A DNA stretch of 64,000 nt, taken from Microbacterium endophyticum. Its GTDB lineage: Bacteria; Actinomycetota; Actinomycetes; Actinomycetales; Microbacteriaceae. The notes beneath the pieces were generated by a model. That model searched no databases. It was not told the origin of the DNA and was given only the letters and a program-made list of their open reading frames with translations. Of the stretch, positions 1 through 7,212 are shown in pieces (the first letter of the stretch is position 1; every line of letters starts with the position of its first letter). Made by a program: the position numbers and the translations under genes. The DNA is taken from the NCBI RefSeq assembly GCF_011047135.1, contig NZ_CP049255.1:868001-932000 (forward strand), read 5' to 3'.

Positions 1-491
1 AGGTGGTTGGTGGGCTCATCCAGCAGCACGATCTCAGCGTTTTGTGCGATCGCGCGGGCGATAGACACGCGCTGGCGTTCTCCGCCAGACAGGGTTCCGA
101 GCGCCGACTGCGCACGGTCGCCGAGCCCGACGGCATCGAGTGCCTGCGCCACGTCGAGGTCGAACGAAGCGCCACCCCGGCCGCGTGCGATCCCGGCGAG
201 CGCCACTTCGTCGGCCACTCGCAGGGCGGGGTCGCCGCCTACGTTCTGGCCGACAAACGCCACCCGTTGTGCGATCGAGCGCCGGGGCACTCGCCGCAGG
301 TCACGGCCGTCCAGCAGCACCCGGCCAGCGCTCACGGGCACCGCCCCAAGCATGGCGCGCAGCAGCGTCGACTTGCCGCTGCCGTTCGGCCCCACGATTC
401 CGGTCACGGTGCCGGGGCAGACGGCGAGGTCGATACCGCTCAGCACCTCGCGGCGACCGAACCGTACCGCCACGCCGCCTGCCGTGATCAC
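1..491 (-). CDS. ABC transporter ATP-binding protein, iron/siderophore or cobalamin type (partial)
   Basis: Cytoplasmic ATPase of a metal-chelate uptake transporter; the C-terminus lies beyond the left edge. The visible part holds a Walker A motif (GPNGSGKST) near residue 34, the signature LSGGERQR and a Walker B motif (IVLLDEPTNHLD) at the window edge, the FecE/BtuD arrangement. It begins with GTG at 491 and overlaps the stop of the binding-protein gene by 4 bp (GTGA), so the two are translationally coupled. It is the last gene seen of a permease, binding protein, ATPase operon. The substrate cannot be told from the ATPase. Confidence 0.9.
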   Translation of the reverse strand, partial: MITAGGVAVRFGRREVLSGIDLAVCPGTVTGIVGPNGSGKSTLLRAMLGAVPVSAGRVLLDGRDLRRVPRRSIAQRVAFVGQNVGGDPALRVADEVALAGIARGRGGASFDLDVAQALDAVGLGDRAQSALGTLSGGERQRVSIARAIAQNAEIVLLDEPTNH

Positions 492-1480
492 GACAGGTCG
501 GCTAGCGCGTCAGCGAGCACTGCGGGCCCGCGAGTCGACAGGATGCTGGGCGGGTCTGTGTAGGGAAACGCCAGCACGATCACGCGATCGTTCTTCACTG
601 CCGAGAGCGAGTCGACGCCGGGAGAGGAGAGAAAGGCATCCTTCGTCTCGTTGGGGTCGGCAGCCGAGGAGAGCAGCACGATCGTTTCGGGGTCTCGCGA
701 GATGACGTCTTCGATGTTCACGTCGAAGACGCGCTCGTCTTGGTCGGCGTAGACGTTCTCAAGGCCCGCCGCAGCGAACACCGGGGTCACCATGCTGGGC
801 CCACCGTAGGGCGAGAGAACTGTGCCACCCGATGAGACGTAGAGCGCAGCCGCGGTACCGACCGATGTCGACGGCACCGATGCGAGGTCGGCTTTCGCCC
901 CGGCGATCACGTCGGCCGCCTGGTCCTGCTCTCCCAGCAGCTCGCCGCAGGTGGTGATCTCGTTCCACACGCGGTCGAACGTGGCAGTTTCGAGCAGCTC
1001 CGGCGGCGGGTCGGAGCAGTACGCGGTCGGTGTGTACAGCGCGATGCCGGCGGCCGCCAGTGCATCACGATCGACGGCGTTTTCGGGTGCGATCACGAGG
1101 TCTGGGTCTGCACCGATGATGGCTTCTTGCGACACGACCGAACCGCCGGTGGCGTTCTTCTCGGTCGAGAGCACGTCGAGGTTCGCCAGCGCCGTGTAGG
1201 TGGTGTCGTCGTAGAGGCCTTCTTGCGGTGTTGAAGTGACAGCGACCACGCGATCAATCGCATCGAGCGCTTCGATGTCGGCGAGCGCGTCATTGTTTAC
1301 GAGCACGATGCGTTTCGCGGGCCCATCGAGCGTCACCTGCGATCCGCAGTTGTCGAGAGTGATGGCAGCAGAAGCCGACGAAGAGCCAGAGGCATCAGCC
1401 GCTGTGGAGCAACCGGCGAGCATAAGCACGGCGCCGGTCGCGAGGGCCAGAGCGGCCCAGGGGCGGGCAGGGGTCATCAT
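488..1480 (-). CDS. ABC transporter substrate-binding lipoprotein (iron chelate/cobalamin-type, TroA/BtuF fold)
   Basis: A 330-residue binding protein that should capture a metal chelate or corrinoid outside the cell and hand it to the adjacent permease. The start is the ATG pair at 1480, preceded by an AAGGAAA ribosome site. The N-terminus is a lipoprotein signal: charged start, hydrophobic stretch and lipobox LAGC, then an Ala/Ser-rich linker. The body has the family layout: a first lobe with the RIVLVNNDALADIEAL region, a long helix near the middle, and a second lobe ending in a TRGP segment. A Cys pair around the CSDPPP and TTCGEL stretches is unusual and might be a disulfide. Substrate not assigned. 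Confidence 0.88.
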   Translation of the reverse strand: MMTPARPWAALALATGAVLMLAGCSTAADASGSSSASAAITLDNCGSQVTLDGPAKRIVLVNNDALADIEALDAIDRVVAVTSTPQEGLYDDTTYTALANLDVLSTEKNATGGSVVSQEAIIGADPDLVIAPENAVDRDALAAAGIALYTPTAYCSDPPPELLETATFDRVWNEITTCGELLGEQDQAADVIAGAKADLASVPSTSVGTAAALYVSSGGTVLSPYGGPSMVTPVFAAAGLENVYADQDERVFDVNIEDVISRDPETIVLLSSAADPNETKDAFLSSPGVDSLSAVKNDRVIVLAFPYTDPPSILSTRGPAVLADALADLS

Positions 1481-1518
1481 GTGGTGTTTCCTTTCAGGTG
1501 AAACAGGGTGAAAAAAGT

Positions 1519-2595
1519 TCAGTCGCCCGCGCGGCCCGAGCGGCGCAGCAGAAACAGCAAGAAGGGCGCGCCGATCACGCCGGTCACAACGCCCACGGGA
1601 ATCTCTTGCGGAGAGAGCGCTGTTCGCGCCACGCTGTCGGCAAGTACGAGCAGCCCGGCACCGAGGGCGGCGCTCGCGGGCAGCACGAGTCGGCCGCGAC
1701 CACCGACGATCGCGCGGGCGAGGTGCGGCACGACAAGGCCGATAAAGCCGACCCCGCCCACTCCCGCAACAACGACACCCACCAGAGCGGATGCCGCAGC
1801 CATCAACCCGAACCGCCACTTCTCCGGGTCGAGCCCGGCTGCGAGCGCCGAGTCGTCACCCGAGGCGAGGGCGTCGATGCGCGGGCCGAGGCTGGTGAAA
1901 AAGATCGCTGCCGCAGCGACGGTCACGAAGGCCGCGATCAGCACGGTGGGCTGCACCGTCGCAATAGACCCGAGCAGCCAGAAGAGCACCGACCGCGCGG
2001 CCTCGGGCGAATCCGACCAGAACAGCAAAAAGCTCGTGGCCGCATTTAGCGCGTAGCCCACGGCGAGCCCCGCCAGCACGAGCCGAAACGGGCCTCGAGT
2101 GCGGGCGGTTCCGGCGATCAACACCACAAGCGCTGTCGCAGCAACAGCGCCGACGAGCGCTGCTCCCGAGAGCAACAGCCCACTGGCCCCGCCGATCACG
2201 AGCGCGACAAGCGCAACGCCCGTCGAAGCGCCCGCGTTCACGCCCATCAGATACGGGTCGGCAAGGTCGTTGCGTACGAGTGACTGCAGCACGGCACCCG
2301 CCATCGCGAGCCCCGCACCAGCGACGACTGCCATCGCCACGCGCGGTGCACGAGTGCCCCATACGATCTGCTGCGCAATGTCGTCGACGTCCGCTGGCAG
2401 CGGCACCCCAAAGAGGTGGTGAGCCAGCACGTTCACGACCGTGGCCGGGTCGATCGCGACCGGGCCAATCCCCATCGCAACTAGCGCAATGACCAGAGCG
2501 GATGCCACCAGAACACCGATCCGCAATACATTCCGCCGCCGATCACGCCGCAACTGGTGTGCCACCGCTCGGGGATCAGCAAGAACGATGGCCAT
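1519..2595 (-). CDS. FecCD-family ABC transporter permease
   Basis: A 358-residue polytopic permease for metal-chelate uptake. About ten hydrophobic segments are readable, and the family signatures are present: GAVLQSLVRNDLADPYLMG in the first half and GFIGLVVPHLAR followed by GRGRLVLPASAALGAG in the second. It is the first gene of the operon. The ATG at 2595 is the only sensible start because an in-frame TAA lies just upstream. No Shine-Dalgarno is visible; a TATCAT hexamer sits 6 nt before the ATG, which fits a leaderless transcript. A Fur-superfamily box overlaps that region. Confidence 0.92.
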   Translation of the reverse strand: MAIVLADPRAVAHQLRRDRRRNVLRIGVLVASALVIALVAMGIGPVAIDPATVVNVLAHHLFGVPLPADVDDIAQQIVWGTRAPRVAMAVVAGAGLAMAGAVLQSLVRNDLADPYLMGVNAGASTGVALVALVIGGASGLLLSGAALVGAVAATALVVLIAGTARTRGPFRLVLAGLAVGYALNAATSFLLFWSDSPEAARSVLFWLLGSIATVQPTVLIAAFVTVAAAAIFFTSLGPRIDALASGDDSALAAGLDPEKWRFGLMAAASALVGVVVAGVGGVGFIGLVVPHLARAIVGGRGRLVLPASAALGAGLLVLADSVARTALSPQEIPVGVVTGVIGAPFLLFLLRRSGRAGD

Positions 2596-2598
2596 GCG

Positions 2599-2620
2599 TT
2601 AATGATAACCATTCTCATAA
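2599..2620. promoter_or_regulatory. Fur/Zur-like operator over the promoter of the first ABC operon
   Basis: The core at 2603-2617 (TGATAACCATTCTCA) matches the 7-1-7 Fur consensus TGATAATNATTATCA at all but two informative positions. It lies 4-25 bp upstream of the permease ATG and covers the presumed -10 hexamer on the minus strand, so a bound repressor would block transcription. Whether Fur, Zur or a manganese-responsive relative binds cannot be told. The second ABC operon of this window carries a different, IdeR-like box. Confidence 0.65.
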
Positions 2621-2807
2621 GGCTCACGAAACCAACCACCCTTTACGAGCCCATATCGCTGTTATAGGTTTCAGTAGAACGTTTCTCGACAGAGGCATGG
2701 GGCATCACGTCGTGAGAAGACTTTGTACCAACGCCGTTCGGCGCGCTATGCGTGCGCACAGGCGCTAATCGTGAAGAGGCCTTCTATGGAACGCGTACTC
2801 TGGTGGC

Positions 2808-3506
2808 ATGTCGTCCAGAGAGGACTCCAAGCAGCGTCTACTGAAGGCAGCTTCGCGCCTTCTCGAGTTCGACGTCGAGAGCGTGTCGGTGCGGGCAATT
2901 TGCGCCGAGGCCGACGTGCAACTCCCCACGCTGTATCACTTCTTCGAGAGCAAGCGGGGCCTCATCGAGGCCATCGCAATCGACGGCTTTCGCACACTTT
3001 CCGCGGCACTCACAACCGCGATCGCATCGAACGGCCCCAAGTCGTCCGACAGGATGAGGGCCGCGTTTCGCACGCAGATCGAGTTCGCATCGACGCACGC
3101 ACCGTTGTTTTGCCTCATGTACGGGCGAGCACACTCCGGTGGGGTGCGTCAGGCTTATCTCGACGCCACGATTCCCGTCACCGATCTCTTCGAGGCCGCG
3201 GCCGCAGCCGGCGAGCTCTCCGTCTCGGCCCTCGATGGTGCGACGCGGCTGCACGCCGCAGCGGTGGGTGGCGCGTTGTACATGATTCGGGCCGATGCAC
3301 CCAATTCACAACAGGCCGAAGCCGTCTGCGAAGCGGTGTTGGCGTCGATTCTGCGGGCGCGTTCGCAGCCAATTCAACCGAGCGATCAAGTCCCGGAGCA
3401 CGCCGGCGCACTGCTTTCAGCCATTCATACATCGCCCGAGGCACTAGAGCCCGAAGAGCGGGCACTTTTTCTCAAGTGGCTCGCGCGACTCGCGCAGTCG
3501 AGCTAG
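2808..3506 (+). CDS. TetR/AcrR-family transcriptional regulator
   Basis: A 232-residue one-component repressor. Residues 5-50 form the TetR helix-turn-helix: SKQRLLKAASRLLE, VSVRAICAEADV, then the recognition segment PTLYHFFESKRGL. The C-terminal ligand domain is Ala-rich helical and unassigned. The ATG at 2808 is used because the family domain starts there. It reads away from the divergent ABC operon and is followed 49 bp later by an NTF2-like gene and then a small membrane protein, which are plausible targets. The paired TAAC-N3-GTTA dyads at 3902-3935 are candidate binding sites. Confidence 0.88.
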   Translation: MSSREDSKQRLLKAASRLLEFDVESVSVRAICAEADVQLPTLYHFFESKRGLIEAIAIDGFRTLSAALTTAIASNGPKSSDRMRAAFRTQIEFASTHAPLFCLMYGRAHSGGVRQAYLDATIPVTDLFEAAAAAGELSVSALDGATRLHAAAVGGALYMIRADAPNSQQAEAVCEAVLASILRARSQPIQPSDQVPEHAGALLSAIHTSPEALEPEERALFLKWLARLAQSS

Positions 3507-3555
3507 CCTCAGCTCGGTTCACCCCCAACGCGCCCAACCATGTGCGGGCCGCTTC

Positions 3556-3900
3556 GTGAGCAGCGCTACACAGGTCTCACTCCTCCATTCGTGCGTGTCG
3601 GCCTTCAACGCAAGAGATATCCCAGCGCTGCTGGCCGCGTGTCATCCAGACATGTCTGCACTCAGCTCCACTGGCAACTCGTTCGAGGGCACAGTCGAGG
3701 TGCGCCGCTGGCTGCAAGACATGCTCAATGTCTTCGAGATACACGTCACGGTCAGCGAGATCGCTGAGTGTGCCGAGGTCGTCACGGCAACTATTGAGTG
3801 GAGCGCGTCCGCGCCACCTGACCTACGTCTCACCGGCACTCATACGCTCGCCATCACTCCGGTCGACGGAAAAGTAGCGAAACTTGTTCTCGATCGGTGA
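3556..3900 (+). CDS. NTF2-like/SnoaL-like small domain protein
   Basis: A 114-residue single-domain protein with the cone-shaped NTF2-like pattern: an N-terminal helix (LLHSCVSAFNARDIPALLAACHPD), the loop-strand region LSSTGNSFEGTVEVRRWLQDM, then alternating beta strands ending VDGKVAKLVLDR. Such proteins bind or convert small hydrophobic molecules, or are inert scaffolds; the reaction cannot be predicted. The start is a GTG at 3556. It lies just downstream of the TetR gene on the same strand and may be co-regulated. Confidence 0.7.
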   Translation: MSSATQVSLLHSCVSAFNARDIPALLAACHPDMSALSSTGNSFEGTVEVRRWLQDMLNVFEIHVTVSEIAECAEVVTATIEWSASAPPDLRLTGTHTLAITPVDGKVAKLVLDR

Positions 3901-3901
3901 C

Positions 3902-3935
3902 TAACAACGTTAGAGTTTTCTCATTAACGCTGTTA
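3902..3935. promoter_or_regulatory. Paired TAAC-N3-GTTA dyads (candidate TetR operators)
   Basis: Two inverted repeats of the same architecture, TAACaacGTTA at 3902-3912 and TAACgctGTTA at 3925-3935, lie with centres 23 bp apart, about two helical turns. They sit between the stop of the NTF2-like gene and the small membrane-protein gene. Their form suits a dimeric repressor such as the TetR protein encoded at 2808; that link is inference. Confidence 0.4.
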
Positions 3936-3948
3936 TTGCTACTCCAAC

Positions 3949-3966
3949 GAGACGCTCGCGCGTCTC
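3949..3966. other. Short perfect hairpin
   Basis: A 7-bp stem (GAGACGC paired with GCGTCTC) with a TCGC loop lies 10 bp before the small ORF at 3977. No T-run follows, so it may be a weak terminator of the upstream gene or an mRNA structure near the start of the small gene. Confidence 0.4.
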
Positions 3967-3976
3967 TCGAGCACGC

Positions 3977-4150
3977 ATGCGTCGTATCAGGCGAATTCGG
4001 CGCCGCACCCGCAGGCCACCTCGTCGCCCTGGATACCCGTGGTGGGCGTACGTCATCCTCGTCGGGGTCGCCCTCGTGGCTATCGGCCTGAGCGTGCTGG
4101 TGTTCGCGACGAACTACCGCATCGTCATCGAGATCATCACGATCATTTAG
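3977..4150 (+). CDS. Small single-span membrane protein (57 residues)
   Basis: A short ORF with a clear design: a strongly basic N-terminus (MRRIRRIRRRTRR followed by PPRRPGYPWW), one membrane segment of about 23 residues (YVILVGVALVAIGLSVLVFA) and a short Ile-rich tail ending IIEIITII-like. The positive N-terminus predicts an N-in orientation. No strong ribosome site is visible. It ends 27 bp before the convergent sugar transferase stop. I do not recognise a family. Composition argues for a real gene, but length keeps the call moderate. Confidence 0.55.
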   Translation: MRRIRRIRRRTRRPPRRPGYPWWAYVILVGVALVAIGLSVLVFATNYRIVIEIITII

Positions 4151-4177
4151 CGGATGCCTTTTGGCACACAGCGATTG

Positions 4178-5683
4178 TCAGTGGGCGGTGTCGCCCGGGG
4201 CAAGTGCGGCTTTGGCCGTCTTCATGATGATCATGACGTCACTGGCCATGCTCCAGTTCTCGACGTACGAGAGGTCGAGCCGCACAGATTCTTCCCACGA
4301 GAGCGACGATCGACCGCTGACCTGCCACAGCCCGGTGATCCCGGGCTTCGCCAAGAAGCGTCGGTGCACGTGCTTCGCGTACAACGCCACTTCGCTCGGC
4401 AGCGGCGGTCGAGGTCCGACCAGCGACATCGAGCCACCGATGACATTGAACAGCTGAGGAAGCTCATCGAGGCTGTATTTGCGCATGAATCGACCAACTC
4501 GCGTGATGCGCGGATCGTCTTTCATCTTGAAGAGCACTTCGTTACCCGAATCGCGTTGCTTCTCGCGCAGCTCAGCAAGGAGCTCTTCGGCGTTGACCAC
4601 CATGGATCGAAACTTGATCATCTTAAATTCGCGGCCGTGATAGCCAACACGCGTCTGCAAGAAGAACACGGGGCCGATGCTCGTCGCCGAGACCAATATC
4701 GTGAGCAGCAGCAGCAGCGGCGACAAGATGATTACGCCAAGCACGCTTGCGACAAGATCGACGCTTCGCTTCAAGAAGCGCTGACCGGCAGAGAACCGCG
4801 GCGTCTCCACGTGGATAAGCGGGAGGCCGGCGACCGGTCGAGTGTGAATACGGGGGCCTGCGATGTCGAGCATACTCGGCGCAATCACTAGGTGCTGACG
4901 GCCCGCTTCAAGGCCCCACGAAATTTCCTTGACCTTGTTGGGAGGCAAGTCGTCAGTGCTTGTGACCGCGACCGTGTCGGCGCCCACGGCAGCCATCGCT
5001 TCGCGCACATCATCAACTGTGCCAAGTACGGGAATGTCGGTTTCCGGCACAGCTGAGGAAAGCTGCTGCGCAGGCATGCAGGCCCCGACCACGATATATC
5101 CTGAGCTGCGCGAGCGCCCAAGCTCAAGAGCGATAGTGGACACGGAAGCGCTCGATCCGACCAGAAGCACGCGGGCGCTGAACTCCCCGCCAAGGCGCTT
5201 CGCGACGAGCCACTGCCGCCACAACCAGCGCGACACCAGAAGCATCAAGATCCCTGCGGGTAGCGCAATAAGAAGGTAGCCACGCGCGATGTCGATCTTC
5301 GCGAGAAACGCCACAATCGCAACGACCCCGAAGAGGTTGAGGCTCGCCATCGTCAGACGCACGTACTCCGCGTTGCCTGATCCAAAGACGCGGTCACCGC
5401 GGGTATCGTTCGCCGCGAGGGCAAGCATCCACGCGACAATTAGCACGGCAGAGGCGACCCAGTACGAAGGGGCCGTAATGCGGATGTCGTAGCTCATCGC
5501 AACTTGAGCGCTTCCGCTTCCGAACCACGCAATTTGGGTGCCGTAGACGACCCAGATGAGTACGAGAAAATCCGTGACGATCAGGCGACGCGCGTAAGCC
5601 TTCCGCCATCGCTGTCGAGGCAGTGCTGTTGCCGGCGCTTCCTCGGCTTGGCGATGGTCATTCAGTGGCGCGCTCAAAGTCAC
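4178..5683 (-). CDS. Polyprenyl glycosylphosphotransferase (capsule/EPS priming sugar transferase)
   Basis: A 501-residue integral membrane enzyme that would transfer a sugar-1-phosphate from a nucleotide sugar to undecaprenyl phosphate, the first step of repeat-unit synthesis. Residues 30-160 hold four to five membrane spans, then a CoA-binding-like domain (VLLVGSSASVS), a further hydrophobic hairpin (VDLVASVLGVIILSP) and the catalytic bacterial sugar transferase domain with KFRSM, DELPQLFNVI, GSMSLVGPRPP and PGITGLWQVSGRS. I chose the GTG at 5683 because AAGGA lies 6 nt upstream; an in-frame GTG at 5713 is the alternative. It is divergent from the Wzz-kinase gene and marks the left end of the polysaccharide locus. 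Confidence 0.92.
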   Translation of the reverse strand: MTLSAPLNDHRQAEEAPATALPRQRWRKAYARRLIVTDFLVLIWVVYGTQIAWFGSGSAQVAMSYDIRITAPSYWVASAVLIVAWMLALAANDTRGDRVFGSGNAEYVRLTMASLNLFGVVAIVAFLAKIDIARGYLLIALPAGILMLLVSRWLWRQWLVAKRLGGEFSARVLLVGSSASVSTIALELGRSRSSGYIVVGACMPAQQLSSAVPETDIPVLGTVDDVREAMAAVGADTVAVTSTDDLPPNKVKEISWGLEAGRQHLVIAPSMLDIAGPRIHTRPVAGLPLIHVETPRFSAGQRFLKRSVDLVASVLGVIILSPLLLLLTILVSATSIGPVFFLQTRVGYHGREFKMIKFRSMVVNAEELLAELREKQRDSGNEVLFKMKDDPRITRVGRFMRKYSLDELPQLFNVIGGSMSLVGPRPPLPSEVALYAKHVHRRFLAKPGITGLWQVSGRSSLSWEESVRLDLSYVENWSMASDVMIIMKTAKAALAPGDTAH

Positions 5684-5844
5684 CCCACATCCTTCCACCG
5701 CGATGATGCGCACGAGATACGTGCATGTTTCTGCGCGCGAGCTTATCAGCGGCGGCGTACCAGCGACGAGACGGTCAGGTTACGGAAACAGGCACGGAAC
5801 ACACCGTGTGGCAGGATGATTCAGAACCCACACCGAGAGGCGTC

Positions 5845-7212
5845 ATGGAGCTCACTGACTACATCCGTATCCTGCGCAAGAACTGGCTGATCATTGTGAT
5901 CGCCACGTTAGTGGGCATCGGCGCCGCCGCCGGTTATTCGCTCACCCGAACGCCTATGTACGAGGCGTCGAGCACAGTTTTCGTTTCAGCGCAGGGCGGC
6001 GCCAGCATTTCCGAGTTGCAGCAGGGCAACACATTCACTCAGGCGCGAGTTTCCACCTACACAAGCCTCGCCACTAAGCCAATCGTGCTCAACCAGGTGA
6101 TTGCCGATCTTAGGCTCGAAGGCACCGCCAGCGACCTCGCTCAGAAGGTCTCGGCAACGAACGCCCTAAATACTCTGCTAATAACGATCACGGTCACCGA
6201 CGCAGATCCGATCATGGCTGCAGACATCGCGAATGCAGTGAGCGCAAGTCTCACAACCGCCGTAGAGACGGTCGAAACACCCGCTGACGGGACTGCGAGC
6301 CCCGTCAAACTCACCCGTGTTCAAGACGCGATATCCCCCAACGGCCCCTCCAGCCCCGACGTCCCGCTCAACCTCGCGCTTGGCGCACTCGTCGGATTGG
6401 CTTTAGGGCTCGGATTCGCCATCCTTAGGACGGCGCTGGACAACAAGGTGCGGAACGCGCGCGACGTGGAACAGCTTACGGACCGGCCAATCATCGGAGC
6501 AATTCCGTTCGACTCAAAGGCATCGGAGCGACCGCTGATAATCCATGCGGACCCACAGAACCCGAGAGCCGAAGCATTCAGAGCGTTTAGGACGAACCTC
6601 CAGTTTCTCGAAATGGATGGCGGGCACAGCTTCGTCGTGACATCAAGTATGCCCAGCGAGGGAAAGTCGACCACGACGGTGAACCTAGCGATTGCGCTTG
6701 CAGATGCTGGGAAGCGCGTGGCTCTTATCGATACCGATCTTCGAAAGCCGAAAACTAGCGAGTACCTCGGCATTGAGGGAGGCGTAGGGCTTACAGACGT
6801 GCTAATAGGGCGTGCCCGAGTAAGCGATGTGATGCTGCCATGGGGCAATCGCCCTCTATACGTTTTACCTGCAGGAAAAGTGCCGCCCAACCCGAGCGAG
6901 CTTCTAGGCTCGAAACAGATGGCTCAGCTGCTCGAGGGATTTAGCCGCGACTTTGACGTAGTACTTCTCGACGCACCACCACTGTTGCCAGTAACGGATG
7001 CCGCGATCCTCGCTAAGGGCACAACAGGTGCGATTGTTGTCGTAGCCGCAGGTCGCACTTCGACACATCAGTTTGAAGGCGCTCTTGAAGCCTTGGCAAC
7101 CGTCGGAGCGAAAGTCGGTGGGATCGTGCTGACAATGGTGCCGACGCGAGGCGCAGATGCCTACGGCTATGGATACGAATACGGGTACGGCGCATACTCG
7201 CAAGGCAAGTGA
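5845..7212 (+). CDS. Wzz chain-length domain fused to BY-type tyrosine kinase
   Basis: A 455-residue polysaccharide copolymerase. Residues 1-60 carry the Wzz start (MELTDYIRILRKNW) and the first membrane span; the second span is near residue 178. The kinase domain follows, with Walker A (SSMPSEGKSTTT), Walker A' (VALIDTDLRKP) and Walker B (VVLLDAPP). The tail is a tyrosine cluster (YGYGYEYGYGAY), the usual autophosphorylation site. Fusion of both domains in one chain is the form known from actinobacteria and proteobacteria. It should set chain length and gate the flippase/polymerase machinery of this locus. The start is the ATG at 5845 after GAGAGG. Confidence 0.93.
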   Translation: MELTDYIRILRKNWLIIVIATLVGIGAAAGYSLTRTPMYEASSTVFVSAQGGASISELQQGNTFTQARVSTYTSLATKPIVLNQVIADLRLEGTASDLAQKVSATNALNTLLITITVTDADPIMAADIANAVSASLTTAVETVETPADGTASPVKLTRVQDAISPNGPSSPDVPLNLALGALVGLALGLGFAILRTALDNKVRNARDVEQLTDRPIIGAIPFDSKASERPLIIHADPQNPRAEAFRAFRTNLQFLEMDGGHSFVVTSSMPSEGKSTTTVNLAIALADAGKRVALIDTDLRKPKTSEYLGIEGGVGLTDVLIGRARVSDVMLPWGNRPLYVLPAGKVPPNPSELLGSKQMAQLLEGFSRDFDVVLLDAPPLLPVTDAAILAKGTTGAIVVVAAGRTSTHQFEGALEALATVGAKVGGIVLTMVPTRGADAYGYGYEYGYGAYSQGK

